A stretch of DNA of 15,732 nucleotides from Polyangia bacterium (lineage in GTDB: Bacteria > Myxococcota_A > Polyangia > Polyangiales > Polyangiaceae): contig JAUILJ010000061.1 of the NCBI GenBank assembly GCA_030433055.1, positions 1 through 15,732 of the forward strand, written 5' to 3'. The first letter of the stretch is position 1. Every line of letters begins with the position of its first letter. The notes beneath the pieces were generated by a model. The model had not been told where the DNA came from and made no database searches. It saw only the letters and a program-made list of their open reading frames with translations. Positions 6,056 through 14,997 of the stretch are shown one piece after another. The translations under genes and the position numbers were made by a program.

Positions 6056-7402
6056 TTAAGCCTGGGGTGTGGTCGTCGCCATGGCAAGGAACGCCTGAGA
6101 GGCAAATGGGGCGACCAACCCCGGCAGACCCTCCTTGGGAGCCAGTTGCCCCACCAAGCCAAACAGCAGAACGAGAGTGCGCTCGACGTAGAAGTAGCCT
6201 TCTGGATACTCGATGTTGCGCATGATCTCCCGCAGCCGTCCTCGGGTCTGCTCGAAGCCCGCGAGCTTCTCTACCGTGTCCCGATCCAGCTTGGAGAAGT
6301 CGTCAATCTGCACGTTCGCGAGCACCTTCAAGTACTCCTTCGCTACACCTGCGAGCAGCTCCCGATCGCCACCCGGCGCCACGAAGCCCATCTTCTCCAG
6401 CCCGTCGATGATCTGGTCGTCGCTCCTGGTCAGCGCGCCGAGCACCACGGCCTGCATGCCCTGGGAGAGGGCGTCGGTGACTTCTTCCACTGCGCCGTGA
6501 TCCAGAATCACCAGGGTGGGCTGGCTCTCCCCCTTGGGGATACGCACCAGGAAGTTCCCTGGGTGAGGATCCGCATGGAATATCCGCGCGGTAAATAACA
6601 TGCGAAAGTAGCACTCGACCAGCAAGGATGCGACGACCTTGGGCTCGAGGCCCATGCGCTCATATGCAGCAAAGTCGGTGATCTTGGCTCCGCTCTCGAA
6701 GCTTATCGTGAGCACGCTGGCCGCGGTCAGCTGATCGAGGACCTTCGGGATCACGACGTTGGGCATGCCCTCGAACACCTTGCGCATGCGCTCGATGTTC
6801 TTGCGCTCGTTGGTGTAGTCGGTCTCCCGATTCAGCATCGCGGACAGCTGGTCGAGCACGCGCTCCAAGCGAGACACCAGGATCAAACGGCGTACGATCG
6901 GGAGCACCGTGCGGATCGTCGCGAGATCCCGACGAATCAGCTTCTGAATGCCGGGGTACAGCACCTTGACGGCGACGCGCTCGCCACCCTTGGTCACCGC
7001 TTGGTGCACCTGCGCCAGCGAAGCAGCGGCGATGGGCACCTCGGAGAACTCGGAGAACTCCGAGAGTGGGTTGCTGCCCAGAGCCTCCTCGAGTCGATCA
7101 CGGACTTCGTGGAAGGGCCGCGGCGGCACCTCGTCCTGGAGCTTCTCCAAGGCGCGACCGTAGGCACGGGGTAGGAAGCCACCGAGCACGCTGAGCACTT
7201 GCCCCAGCTTGATGAAGATCCCTCGCAGTCGGGTGAAGCCAGCGGCCAGTCGCTCGGCGTTGCGCTGGTGTACCCGCTCCCAGCGATTCTCGACGCGTTG
7301 ACGCAAGCCAGCGGGCAGCGGCAGCTTGCTCAAGCCCCACTGCCAGCCGTAGGAGAGGAAGATGCTCCAGAACAGCCAAAGCACGCGGATGGAGCGCCAC
7401 AC
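6056..7402 (-). CDS. UbiB/ABC1-family atypical kinase (AarF domain)
   Basis: About 448 residues from the chosen GTG. Signature motifs of the ABC1 family appear in order: the family-specific KxGQ motif (FIKLGQ, about 63-68) with LQDEVPP (88-94), the Ala-rich loop IAAASLAQVH (124-133) in place of a Gly loop, VAVKVLYPG with Lys146, ETDYTNERKN (193-202), the catalytic HADPHPGN (276-283), and LDHG (300-303) where most kinases have DFG. In UbiB/COQ8 proteins these support an atypical ATPase/kinase needed for quinone or other isoprenoid lipid metabolism at the membrane. The N-terminus (VLWLFWSIF) and a C-terminal segment are hydrophobic. The frame is open up to a GTG at 7513, but that extension looks non-coding; the GTG at 7402 has AGG four bases upstream, and a GTG at 7384 is another option. 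First gene of the probable minus-strand operon; true UbiB function versus another ABC1 role cannot be decided. Confidence 0.88.
   Translation of the reverse strand: MWRSIRVLWLFWSIFLSYGWQWGLSKLPLPAGLRQRVENRWERVHQRNAERLAAGFTRLRGIFIKLGQVLSVLGGFLPRAYGRALEKLQDEVPPRPFHEVRDRLEEALGSNPLSEFSEFSEVPIAAASLAQVHQAVTKGGERVAVKVLYPGIQKLIRRDLATIRTVLPIVRRLILVSRLERVLDQLSAMLNRETDYTNERKNIERMRKVFEGMPNVVIPKVLDQLTAASVLTISFESGAKITDFAAYERMGLEPKVVASLLVECYFRMLFTARIFHADPHPGNFLVRIPKGESQPTLVILDHGAVEEVTDALSQGMQAVVLGALTRSDDQIIDGLEKMGFVAPGGDRELLAGVAKEYLKVLANVQIDDFSKLDRDTVEKLAGFEQTRGRLREIMRNIEYPEGYFYVERTLVLLFGLVGQLAPKEGLPGLVAPFASQAFLAMATTTPQA
7042..7059. repeat. 9-bp in-frame tandem repeat inside the UbiB-like gene
   Basis: CGGAGAACT occurs twice in tandem (7042-7050 and 7051-7059), with a partial third copy (CCGAGAG). 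On the coding (minus) strand it encodes SEFSEFSE, between the LQDEVPP motif and the Ala-rich loop. It keeps the frame and falls in a variable, probably surface-exposed segment. Confidence 0.85.
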
Positions 7403-7548
7403 GAAGCCTGAGCGTAGCGGAAGCGCCGCCCACGCATGCGACAATCGGCAGGGCGTGCAGTCAGAACTCCGTTCCGCGTGGGCAGGCAGGCGACGCGCGG
7501 CAGGGAAAGCCACTTCAGGTTTGGGTGCCTTCGGCCGTAAACCTTCAC

Positions 7549-7929
7549 ATGGGCAATCCTGCTTCTCTCGTGGCCAGCGCGGCGCCGCCCGTCCTGCTCG
7601 ATGAGCTGTTGGAACAGGTCATGGGCGATCGCGAACAGCTGGAGTTCTTGCTGCAGCTGTTCCTGGAGGACCTTCCCAGTCGAGTGCGGGAGCTGGAGCA
7701 GGCCGTTCGCTCGGGAGACGCGGAGCGTGTTCGACGCGCGGCACATCCGATCAAGGGCGCTTGCGCTCAGCTAGGTGCTCAACCGGCGCGCGAGGCGCTG
7801 AGCGCGATCGAAGAGGCGGGCAAGCGCCGAGAGCCGGCAGCAGCCGAAGCACTCGCCCCCGCGGGCTACGCCGAACTGGAGCGCCTCGCCAACGCGCTGC
7901 GAGCAGCCCTGAGGAAGGAAGGCACCTGA
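7549..7929 (+). CDS. Histidine phosphotransfer (Hpt) domain protein
   Basis: This is a 126-residue, almost wholly helical protein consisting of a single Hpt domain. The phosphoacceptor motif AAHPIKGACAQLGA places the active histidine at residue 66, followed by the usual Lys-Gly (K69-G70). The preceding helix (LLEQVMGDREQLEFLLQLF) matches the Hpt family layout. Hpt proteins relay phosphate between receiver domains and have no enzymatic activity themselves. Its stop codon overlaps the start of the next gene by one base (TGATG at 7927-7931). That gene encodes a receiver-diguanylate cyclase, which is the obvious partner; no histidine kinase lies in the window. Start choice is uncertain: the ATG at 7549 has no clear Shine-Dalgarno, whereas an in-frame GTG at 7525 has AGG five bases upstream and would add eight residues. 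It is divergent from the UbiB-like gene. Confidence 0.87.
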   Translation: MGNPASLVASAAPPVLLDELLEQVMGDREQLEFLLQLFLEDLPSRVRELEQAVRSGDAERVRRAAHPIKGACAQLGAQPAREALSAIEEAGKRREPAAAEALAPAGYAELERLANALRAALRKEGT

Positions 7930-8909
7930 TGAAGGTTCTGCTCGCTGACGACGAGTCCATGACCCGAGCCATGCTCTGCGGCTGGCTACGCAGCTGGGGC
8001 TACCAGGTCTCGATGGCCTCCAACGGCCGCGAGGCCATCGCGGCGCTCGAGTCCGATCCTGAGCTGCGGCTGGCGATCATCGACTGGGAAATGCCCGAGG
8101 TCGACGGAGTCGATGTGTGTCGCTACGTACGGGAGCGCAAAGGAGACGAGTACGTCTACATCATCCTGCTCACCGGGCGGAACGCGTCGGAGGACATCGT
8201 CGAGGGCCTCGAAGCAGGCGCTGACGACTACTTGACCAAGCCGTGCAACCGCCACGAACTGAACGTGCGGCTGCGCGTCGGGCGCCGCATCATCGAGCTC
8301 CAGCAGGCCTTGGTCGCCGCCCGGGAAGCGCTGCGCGTCGAGGCCATGCACGACGGGATGACCGGCTTGCTGAACCGCACGGCGTTCCTCGACCACATGA
8401 AGAGCGAACTAGCGCGCAGCGAACGCGATGGCCTGCCCATCGGGGTGCTGATGATCGACCTCGACCACTTCAAGCAGATCAACGACATCAACGGTCACGC
8501 CGCCGGAGACTCCGTGCTGAAAGAAGTCGCCAAGCGGGTCACCCGGGTGCTGCGAAAATACGACGTGGTAGGACGGCTGGGTGGAGAGGAGTTTGCGGTG
8601 CTGCTCCCTCGCTGCAACACCACGCAGTCCCGCTCCCTGGCCACCCGCGTCCTCGACGCGATCCGCACCGAGCCGATCAGCGCTGGGGCGGCGCAGCTGG
8701 ACGTCACCGCGAGCATCGGCGCGTGTTCCACTGAGCAGACGCTCGACCGCATCCCCGAAGCCTTGCTAGCCGCCGCGGATTCCGCGCTCTACCGCGCCAA
8801 GCACGGAGGGCGAAACCGGGTGGAGCTGGTGGTCACCGCCGACTGGCCACAGCTCGGCGCCAGTCTGCGCCCGGCGAGCACCCGTCCAGTGCGCCTCACC
8901 GGCAGCTGA
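7929..8909 (+). CDS. Response regulator diguanylate cyclase (REC-GGDEF)
   Basis: This 326-residue protein makes cyclic di-GMP from two GTP. The receiver domain (1-120) has the acidic pocket D7-D8, phosphoacceptor D52 (IIDWEMPEVDG), T82 and K104 (LTKPCN). A helical linker (about 120-140) leads to a GGDEF domain beginning DGMTGLLNR (142-150), with the metal/substrate segment MIDLDHFKQINDINGH (175-190) and the active-site motif GGEEF at 218-222. The inhibitory RxxD site is present at the correct distance: R209-K-Y-D212, five residues before GGEEF. The enzyme should therefore be active and subject to product inhibition. Its layout resembles PleD/WspR-type regulators. The start ATG (7929) overlaps the Hpt stop, indicating translational coupling and phosphorelay control. 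The C-terminal 25 residues are a non-conserved tail. No cyclic di-GMP phosphodiesterase or effector is visible nearby. Confidence 0.95.
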   Translation: MKVLLADDESMTRAMLCGWLRSWGYQVSMASNGREAIAALESDPELRLAIIDWEMPEVDGVDVCRYVRERKGDEYVYIILLTGRNASEDIVEGLEAGADDYLTKPCNRHELNVRLRVGRRIIELQQALVAAREALRVEAMHDGMTGLLNRTAFLDHMKSELARSERDGLPIGVLMIDLDHFKQINDINGHAAGDSVLKEVAKRVTRVLRKYDVVGRLGGEEFAVLLPRCNTTQSRSLATRVLDAIRTEPISAGAAQLDVTASIGACSTEQTLDRIPEALLAAADSALYRAKHGGRNRVELVVTADWPQLGASLRPASTRPVRLTGS

Positions 8910-8956
8910 CGCCGGAGTTTGCGCGCGAGCAGGCGCGACGATACATCCAGCTTCAG

Positions 8957-10096
8957 GTGACCGAACCCGAAGCACCAGACGAAGCGCCTGAGCCCGCTGA
9001 CGAAGACTCCGAGCTCGAAGCGCCCGAGCCCCACCGGGCGAGCACCTCGGAGGCTCCGCTCAGCAGCGACGCGGAGGTCTACCGCCGCGCGCTCCTCGTC
9101 TTGGGTGTGGGCGTGTTGATCCTCGCGGCGCTGATCGGCATCCGGGGCCGCTCCCTCGCTCAGGCCAGTCAAGCTCCCGCCCCTTCCGTCGCCGTGGAGG
9201 CACCTCCCGCTGCGCCCTCGGAGCGCCCCGCTGCCGAACCGGACGTGCACCCACCGGCTCGCCTGGACCAACGGGTGGGTCGCTGCGGTCCCCTGGACCC
9301 CAAGACACCCGATCACTTCGCCGAGCCTCGCGAGCTCTCTCTCGGCCGCGCATGGATCCCCACGGAAGGCGGTCACGACGCTGATTTTGGCTACGACGTG
9401 CTCGTCCACTTCCACGGCCACAAGCCAGCGCGGAAGATCGTGCAGCCGTTCTCCGACCGTCTGGTCTACGTCGGCATCGACCTCGGCACGCTGACGGGCG
9501 ACTACAGCAAGCCCCTGAGCAAGGACGACGCTTTCCAGGATCTGCTGCACTCACTGCGAATTGCCTTGCAAAAGCACACAGGCAAGCAAAAAGCGCACGT
9601 CCGCACGCTCACCCTGAGTGGCTGGAGCGCGGGAGTCGGCGCCATCCCCACCCTGCTCAAGCGTTTCTCTGCGGATATAGACGCGCTCGTCTTGCTCGAC
9701 GGCCTCCACGCCGGCTGGAAGCTCGACAAGCCCACGGACGGCACCGCAGCCTCGGTCGAGGTGCGCTACCTCACGCCTGTCATCGCCTTCGCCAAGCAGG
9801 CGATAGCAGGTGAAAAGCGCCTCGTCATCACTCACTCCGAAGTGCCCACCGAGGGCTACGCGCCGACCCGCGTCACCGCCGACCGCCTGCTTCAAGCCCT
9901 CGACCTCAAACGCCAGCCCTTCGACCCAGGCCCTGACGAGTTCGGCCGCTTCTCCTACGTCCAGCAAGGCGGGTTCACGCTCTGGGCCCACCACGGGAGC
10001 GAGGAGCGCGGCCACTGTGCCCAGCTCGTGCTGCTCCACGACGCCCTCGAGCAGCGCGTCCTCCCCTGGCTCAAGACGCATCCACACAAGCCCTAG
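8957..10096 (+). CDS. Membrane-anchored alpha/beta-hydrolase-like protein of unknown substrate
   Basis: This is a 379-residue protein with three parts: an acidic, Pro/Ala/Glu-rich N-terminal segment (1-40), one transmembrane helix (about 44-63, RRALLVLGVGVLILAALIGI), and, after a Pro/Ala-rich linker (70-102), a soluble domain. That domain resembles an alpha/beta hydrolase: LVHFHGH (149-155) in the oxyanion-loop position, the nucleophile elbow GWSAG with Ser224, ALVLLDG with Asp248 after a strand, and His353 in ERGHC as candidate catalytic histidine. The family was not identified and the triad is an inference from order and spacing. C110 and C354 could pair outside the cytoplasm. The GTG at 8957 is used because the protein has no methionine after its initiator; no good Shine-Dalgarno precedes it. 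It starts 47 bases after the diguanylate cyclase gene on the same strand and may share its transcript, but a promoter-like TTGCGC-17-TACATC lies at 8919-8947. Confidence 0.72.
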   Translation: MTEPEAPDEAPEPADEDSELEAPEPHRASTSEAPLSSDAEVYRRALLVLGVGVLILAALIGIRGRSLAQASQAPAPSVAVEAPPAAPSERPAAEPDVHPPARLDQRVGRCGPLDPKTPDHFAEPRELSLGRAWIPTEGGHDADFGYDVLVHFHGHKPARKIVQPFSDRLVYVGIDLGTLTGDYSKPLSKDDAFQDLLHSLRIALQKHTGKQKAHVRTLTLSGWSAGVGAIPTLLKRFSADIDALVLLDGLHAGWKLDKPTDGTAASVEVRYLTPVIAFAKQAIAGEKRLVITHSEVPTEGYAPTRVTADRLLQALDLKRQPFDPGPDEFGRFSYVQQGGFTLWAHHGSEERGHCAQLVLLHDALEQRVLPWLKTHPHKP

Positions 10097-10117
10097 TTTC
10101 CTCGACGTGCAGGTCAG

Positions 10118-10167
10118 GGGGTGAGGCGCGCCAGCGCAGAATCCCGTGCTGCGATTGTCGTCACCCC
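10118..10167. other. Nested inverted repeats upstream of cinA
   Basis: An outer pair GGGGTGA (10118-10124) and TCACCCC (10161-10167) encloses an inner pair CGCAG (10135-10139) and CTGCG (10149-10153) with a 9-base loop. It lies in the 93-base gap between the hydrolase and cinA genes. It could fold in the transcript as a terminator-like or leader structure, but no T-run follows. A TACTAG hexamer (10175-10180) lies just downstream, 9 bases before the cinA GTG. Confidence 0.3.
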
Positions 10168-10189
10168 ACTCGAGTACTAGAAACCCGGC

Positions 10190-11473
10190 GTGACCCAGAC
10201 CACCGCCGCAGTGCTTTCCATAGGCACCGAGCTGACCCGAGGCGAAATCACCAACACCAACCAGAGCTGGCTCGCCAGCCAGCTCACGGCGCTCGGCGTG
10301 GAAGTGAGCCACGCGGAGACGGTCGCGGATGATCCCGAAGCCATCATCGCCAGCCTGCGTCGCCTGGGCGCTGCTCACCGCCTGATCGTGTCGACGGGCG
10401 GCCTCGGACCGACCACGGATGATCTGACCAGCGAGACCGTCGCGAAGCTGCTCGGAGTCCCCATGCGGCGGGACGCGGAGGCCCTCGAGGTGATCCGCAA
10501 GCGCGTCGAGAGCTACGGCAACCAGCTCACACCGTCGAACGCCAAGCAAGCGGACTTTCCCCAGGGATCCAGCATCCTGAGCAACGCGGTGGGCTCGGCC
10601 CCGGGCTTCGCCGTGGACATCGGCGGCGCGCGCGCCTTCTTCATGCCCGGCGTGCCTCACGAGATGCGCACCATGTTCGAGACCCACGTCGCTGACTTCG
10701 CGCGCGCCTTGAACCCGGAGAGCCATGTCGCACAGGTGCGCCTGCGCACCTTTGGGCTGCCAGAGAGCAAGGTGAACGACCTGCTCGGGGGGCTGGAGGA
10801 AGCCCGAGACGTGATCGTCGGCTACCGCGCGCACTTTCCAGAGATCGAGGTCAAGCTACTGGCACGCCGCGCCACCCAGGCGGCCGCGCTCGATGCCGCC
10901 CGCGCTGCCGCTGCAGAAACCCAGCGGCGCCTGGGCGGTATCGTGTACGGCGAAGGCGACGCGGGCTTGCCTGAGGTCGTGGGCCAGCTCTTGCTCGAGC
11001 GCGGCCTCAGCCTCGTCACCGCTGAGAGCTGCACCGGGGGCCTGGTGAGCAAGCTGATCACCGACGTCGCTGGTTCCTCACGGTACTTCACCGCGAGCGC
11101 CGTGACCTACACCAACGCCAGCAAGCACTACTTGCTTGGCGTCGATCAGCAGCTGATCGAAGACCACGGCGCGGTGTCGCCGGAAGTCGCTGGCGCCATG
11201 GCTCAGGGCGCCCTTGACCGACTCGGCGGTGACGTGAGCATCGCGCTGACCGGCGTCGCTGGTCCCGGCGGTGGCACCGAGGCCAAGCCCGTGGGCCTGG
11301 TGCACTACGCCGTCGCGAGCAAGGCGGGCGCGCTGGGACCCAACGCAGGCCTCAGCTTCGGCGAGATGATGTTCCACCGCGAGCGCGAACGCGTGCGCCT
11401 GCGCGCCGCGTGGGAGGCGCTGACTCTGCTGCGCAAGGTGCTGCTGGAAGGCCACGCTCCGAAGGCAGCATGA
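10190..11473 (+). CDS. cinA: CinA: nicotinamide-nucleotide amidohydrolase with N-terminal pyrophosphatase-type domain
   Basis: This is a 427-residue, full-length two-domain CinA. The N-terminal MoCF-like domain (about 5-170) has the family signatures IGTELTRGEI (11-20), STGGLGPTTDD (68-78) and MPGVPHEM (152-159). This domain is linked to ADP-ribose pyrophosphatase activity in studied homologues. The C-terminal PncC-type amidase domain (about 262-425) has AESCTGG with Ser280, YTNASK ending at Lys312, and GVAGPGGGTEAKPVG (355-369). It deamidates nicotinamide mononucleotide to the acid form, recycling NAD breakdown products in the cytoplasm. The start is a GTG at 10190 without a clear Shine-Dalgarno; it fits the family N-terminus exactly. 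The last codons overlap thpR by four bases (ATGA at 11470-11473), so the two genes should be translationally coupled. Confidence 0.96.
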   Translation: MTQTTAAVLSIGTELTRGEITNTNQSWLASQLTALGVEVSHAETVADDPEAIIASLRRLGAAHRLIVSTGGLGPTTDDLTSETVAKLLGVPMRRDAEALEVIRKRVESYGNQLTPSNAKQADFPQGSSILSNAVGSAPGFAVDIGGARAFFMPGVPHEMRTMFETHVADFARALNPESHVAQVRLRTFGLPESKVNDLLGGLEEARDVIVGYRAHFPEIEVKLLARRATQAAALDAARAAAAETQRRLGGIVYGEGDAGLPEVVGQLLLERGLSLVTAESCTGGLVSKLITDVAGSSRYFTASAVTYTNASKHYLLGVDQQLIEDHGAVSPEVAGAMAQGALDRLGGDVSIALTGVAGPGGGTEAKPVGLVHYAVASKAGALGPNAGLSFGEMMFHRERERVRLRAAWEALTLLRKVLLEGHAPKAA

Positions 11474-12102
11474 CCGAGGCGATGAGCGATACGTCGCTCC
11501 GGCGCACCTTCGTGGCGCTGCATGTGCCGGACGCGACGACTCAGGCGCTGGTCGGTGTTCAGGAGGGGCTCAGGCGCCGCCTCGAGCAGCTCAAAGCGCA
11601 GCGGGGCGCGGGCTGGCGGGTGCGCTGGATCGTGCGCCAGCAGATGCACGTCACCCTGTGCTTCCTGGGCGACACGCGGGGCGATCAGGTCGAGACCTTA
11701 CGCGGCGTACTGGGTTCGCTGGCGCACGATCGCGCCGCGTTTCGACTGGCCCTGCGCGACACGTTGGAGATCTTTGGTTCCCCGCGGCGCGCCCGCGCCC
11801 TGGTGGCTGGCGTGGCTGGCCCCGATGCGCTCGACCTGGCGGAGCTCCAGCGGGATCTGGCGGCGCGCCTGGCGGCTCATGGCTTCGAACCGGAGAAGCG
11901 CCCGTACAATCCTCACGTCACCTTGGCCCGCGTCAAGCCAGCCGGCGACGTACGCCGCTGGCTGACGCCCGAGACGTTGCTCCTCTCCCCCAAACCCGAG
12001 ACGACAAGTTTCCTCGGGGATTCGTTGCGATTCTACCGCTCTACGCTCACGCCCCAGGGCGGCGTCTACGATCTGCTCGCCGAGCTGCCCCTCGAGCGCT
12101 GA
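11470..12102 (+). CDS. thpR: RNA 2',3'-cyclic phosphodiesterase (ThpR/LigT family)
   Basis: This 210-residue protein has the normal length for the bacterial 2H phosphoesterase ThpR. Both catalytic HxT motifs are present: H60-V-T62 in MHVTLCFLG and H149-V-T151 in PHVTLARV. The N-terminus RRTFVALHVPD and the segment between the motifs with VRWI, FLGD and SPRRARALV fit the family. Such enzymes hydrolyse 2',3'-cyclic phosphates to 2'-phosphomonoesters and are also linked to reversible 2'-5' RNA ligation; the physiological substrate is generally unclear. The ATG at 11470 overlaps the cinA stop as ATGA. A second in-frame ATG four codons on (MSDTSLRRTF) is possible, but the overlap supports the first. 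In many bacteria the cinA-thpR pair is followed by recA; here a convergent clpB follows and recA is not in the window. Confidence 0.95.
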   Translation: MTEAMSDTSLRRTFVALHVPDATTQALVGVQEGLRRRLEQLKAQRGAGWRVRWIVRQQMHVTLCFLGDTRGDQVETLRGVLGSLAHDRAAFRLALRDTLEIFGSPRRARALVAGVAGPDALDLAELQRDLAARLAAHGFEPEKRPYNPHVTLARVKPAGDVRRWLTPETLLLSPKPETTSFLGDSLRFYRSTLTPQGGVYDLLAELPLER

Positions 12103-12108
12103 TGAGAC

Positions 12109-12151
12109 AAAAGGGAACGGCACGTACCCGCTAGGCAAGTACGCGCCGTTC
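12109..12151 (-). terminator. Rho-independent terminator of clpB, shared hairpin with convergent thpR
   Basis: Thirteen-base arms GAACGGCACGTAC (12115-12127) and GTACGCGCCGTTC (12139-12151) are complementary except at one position, with an 11-base loop. In the minus-strand (clpB) transcript that position is a G-U wobble, so all 13 pairs can form, and the hairpin is followed by CCC and four U residues (12109-12112). In the plus-strand (thpR) transcript the same position is an A-C mismatch and only a weak U-run follows. It begins 17 bases past the clpB stop, where a terminator is expected. Confidence 0.8.
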
Positions 12152-12168
12152 AAGTCGTTGGTCGCGCC

Positions 12169-14823
<2,655 letters not shown>

Positions 14824-14904
14824 GGTCGGGCCAAGGTAAGTCGGGGCTTCGAGGGATCAAGGGGGGAGGACAAACGGCATGCCAGCCCGAGAACGAGCGA
14901 AAGA

Positions 14905-14917
14905 AGTGCGCTGCACT
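14905..14917. promoter_or_regulatory. Short inverted repeat upstream of clpB, possible operator
   Basis: AGTGC (14905-14909) and GCACT (14913-14917) are perfect inverted arms with a 3-base spacer, 82 bases before the clpB start codon and between that start and the upstream hairpin. It resembles a repressor half-site pair in position only. The arm order and spacing do not match the HrcA/CIRCE element (TTAGCACTC-N9-GAGTGCTAA). Five-base arms can arise by chance in G+C-rich DNA. Confidence 0.25.
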
Positions 14918-14926
14918 CAAACGCAA

Positions 14927-14957
14927 GAGAGGCCAGGCGCCAAGTGCCCAGCCTCTC
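14927..14957 (-). terminator. Probable terminator hairpin between the Cys-rich lipoprotein and clpB
   Basis: Arms GAGAGGC (14927-14933) and GCCTCTC (14951-14957) are perfectly complementary; inner GGC/GCC pairs (14936-14938, 14946-14948) extend the stem after a small internal loop. On the minus strand the stem is followed by TTGCGTTT, a weak U-tract. It lies about 40 bases past the lipoprotein stop. A second small near-palindrome (GCGCTTCTTAAGAGCGC, 14966-14982) lies between the two. Together they suggest that lipoprotein transcription ends before clpB. Confidence 0.5.
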
Positions 14958-14997
14958 CATGCGTCGCGCTTCTTAAGAGCGCTGCGGTCAGCTCGGC

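Noticed and set aside
6056..7513. N-terminal extension of the UbiB-like protein to the GTG at 7513
   Set aside because: The extra residues are Arg/Ala/Ser/Cys-rich and unlike the family. The extension would leave only about 35 bases before the divergent Hpt gene, and the GTG at 7402 has a better ribosome binding site.
9551..10834. A 427-codon minus-strand frame spanning the hydrolase and cinA genes
   Set aside because: It covers parts of two plus-strand genes, one of them clearly cinA; its product is compositionally biased with no domain.
14905..14917. CIRCE (HrcA) operator upstream of clpB
   Set aside because: The arms are in the reverse order with a 3-base instead of a 9-base spacer and match only five bases per side.
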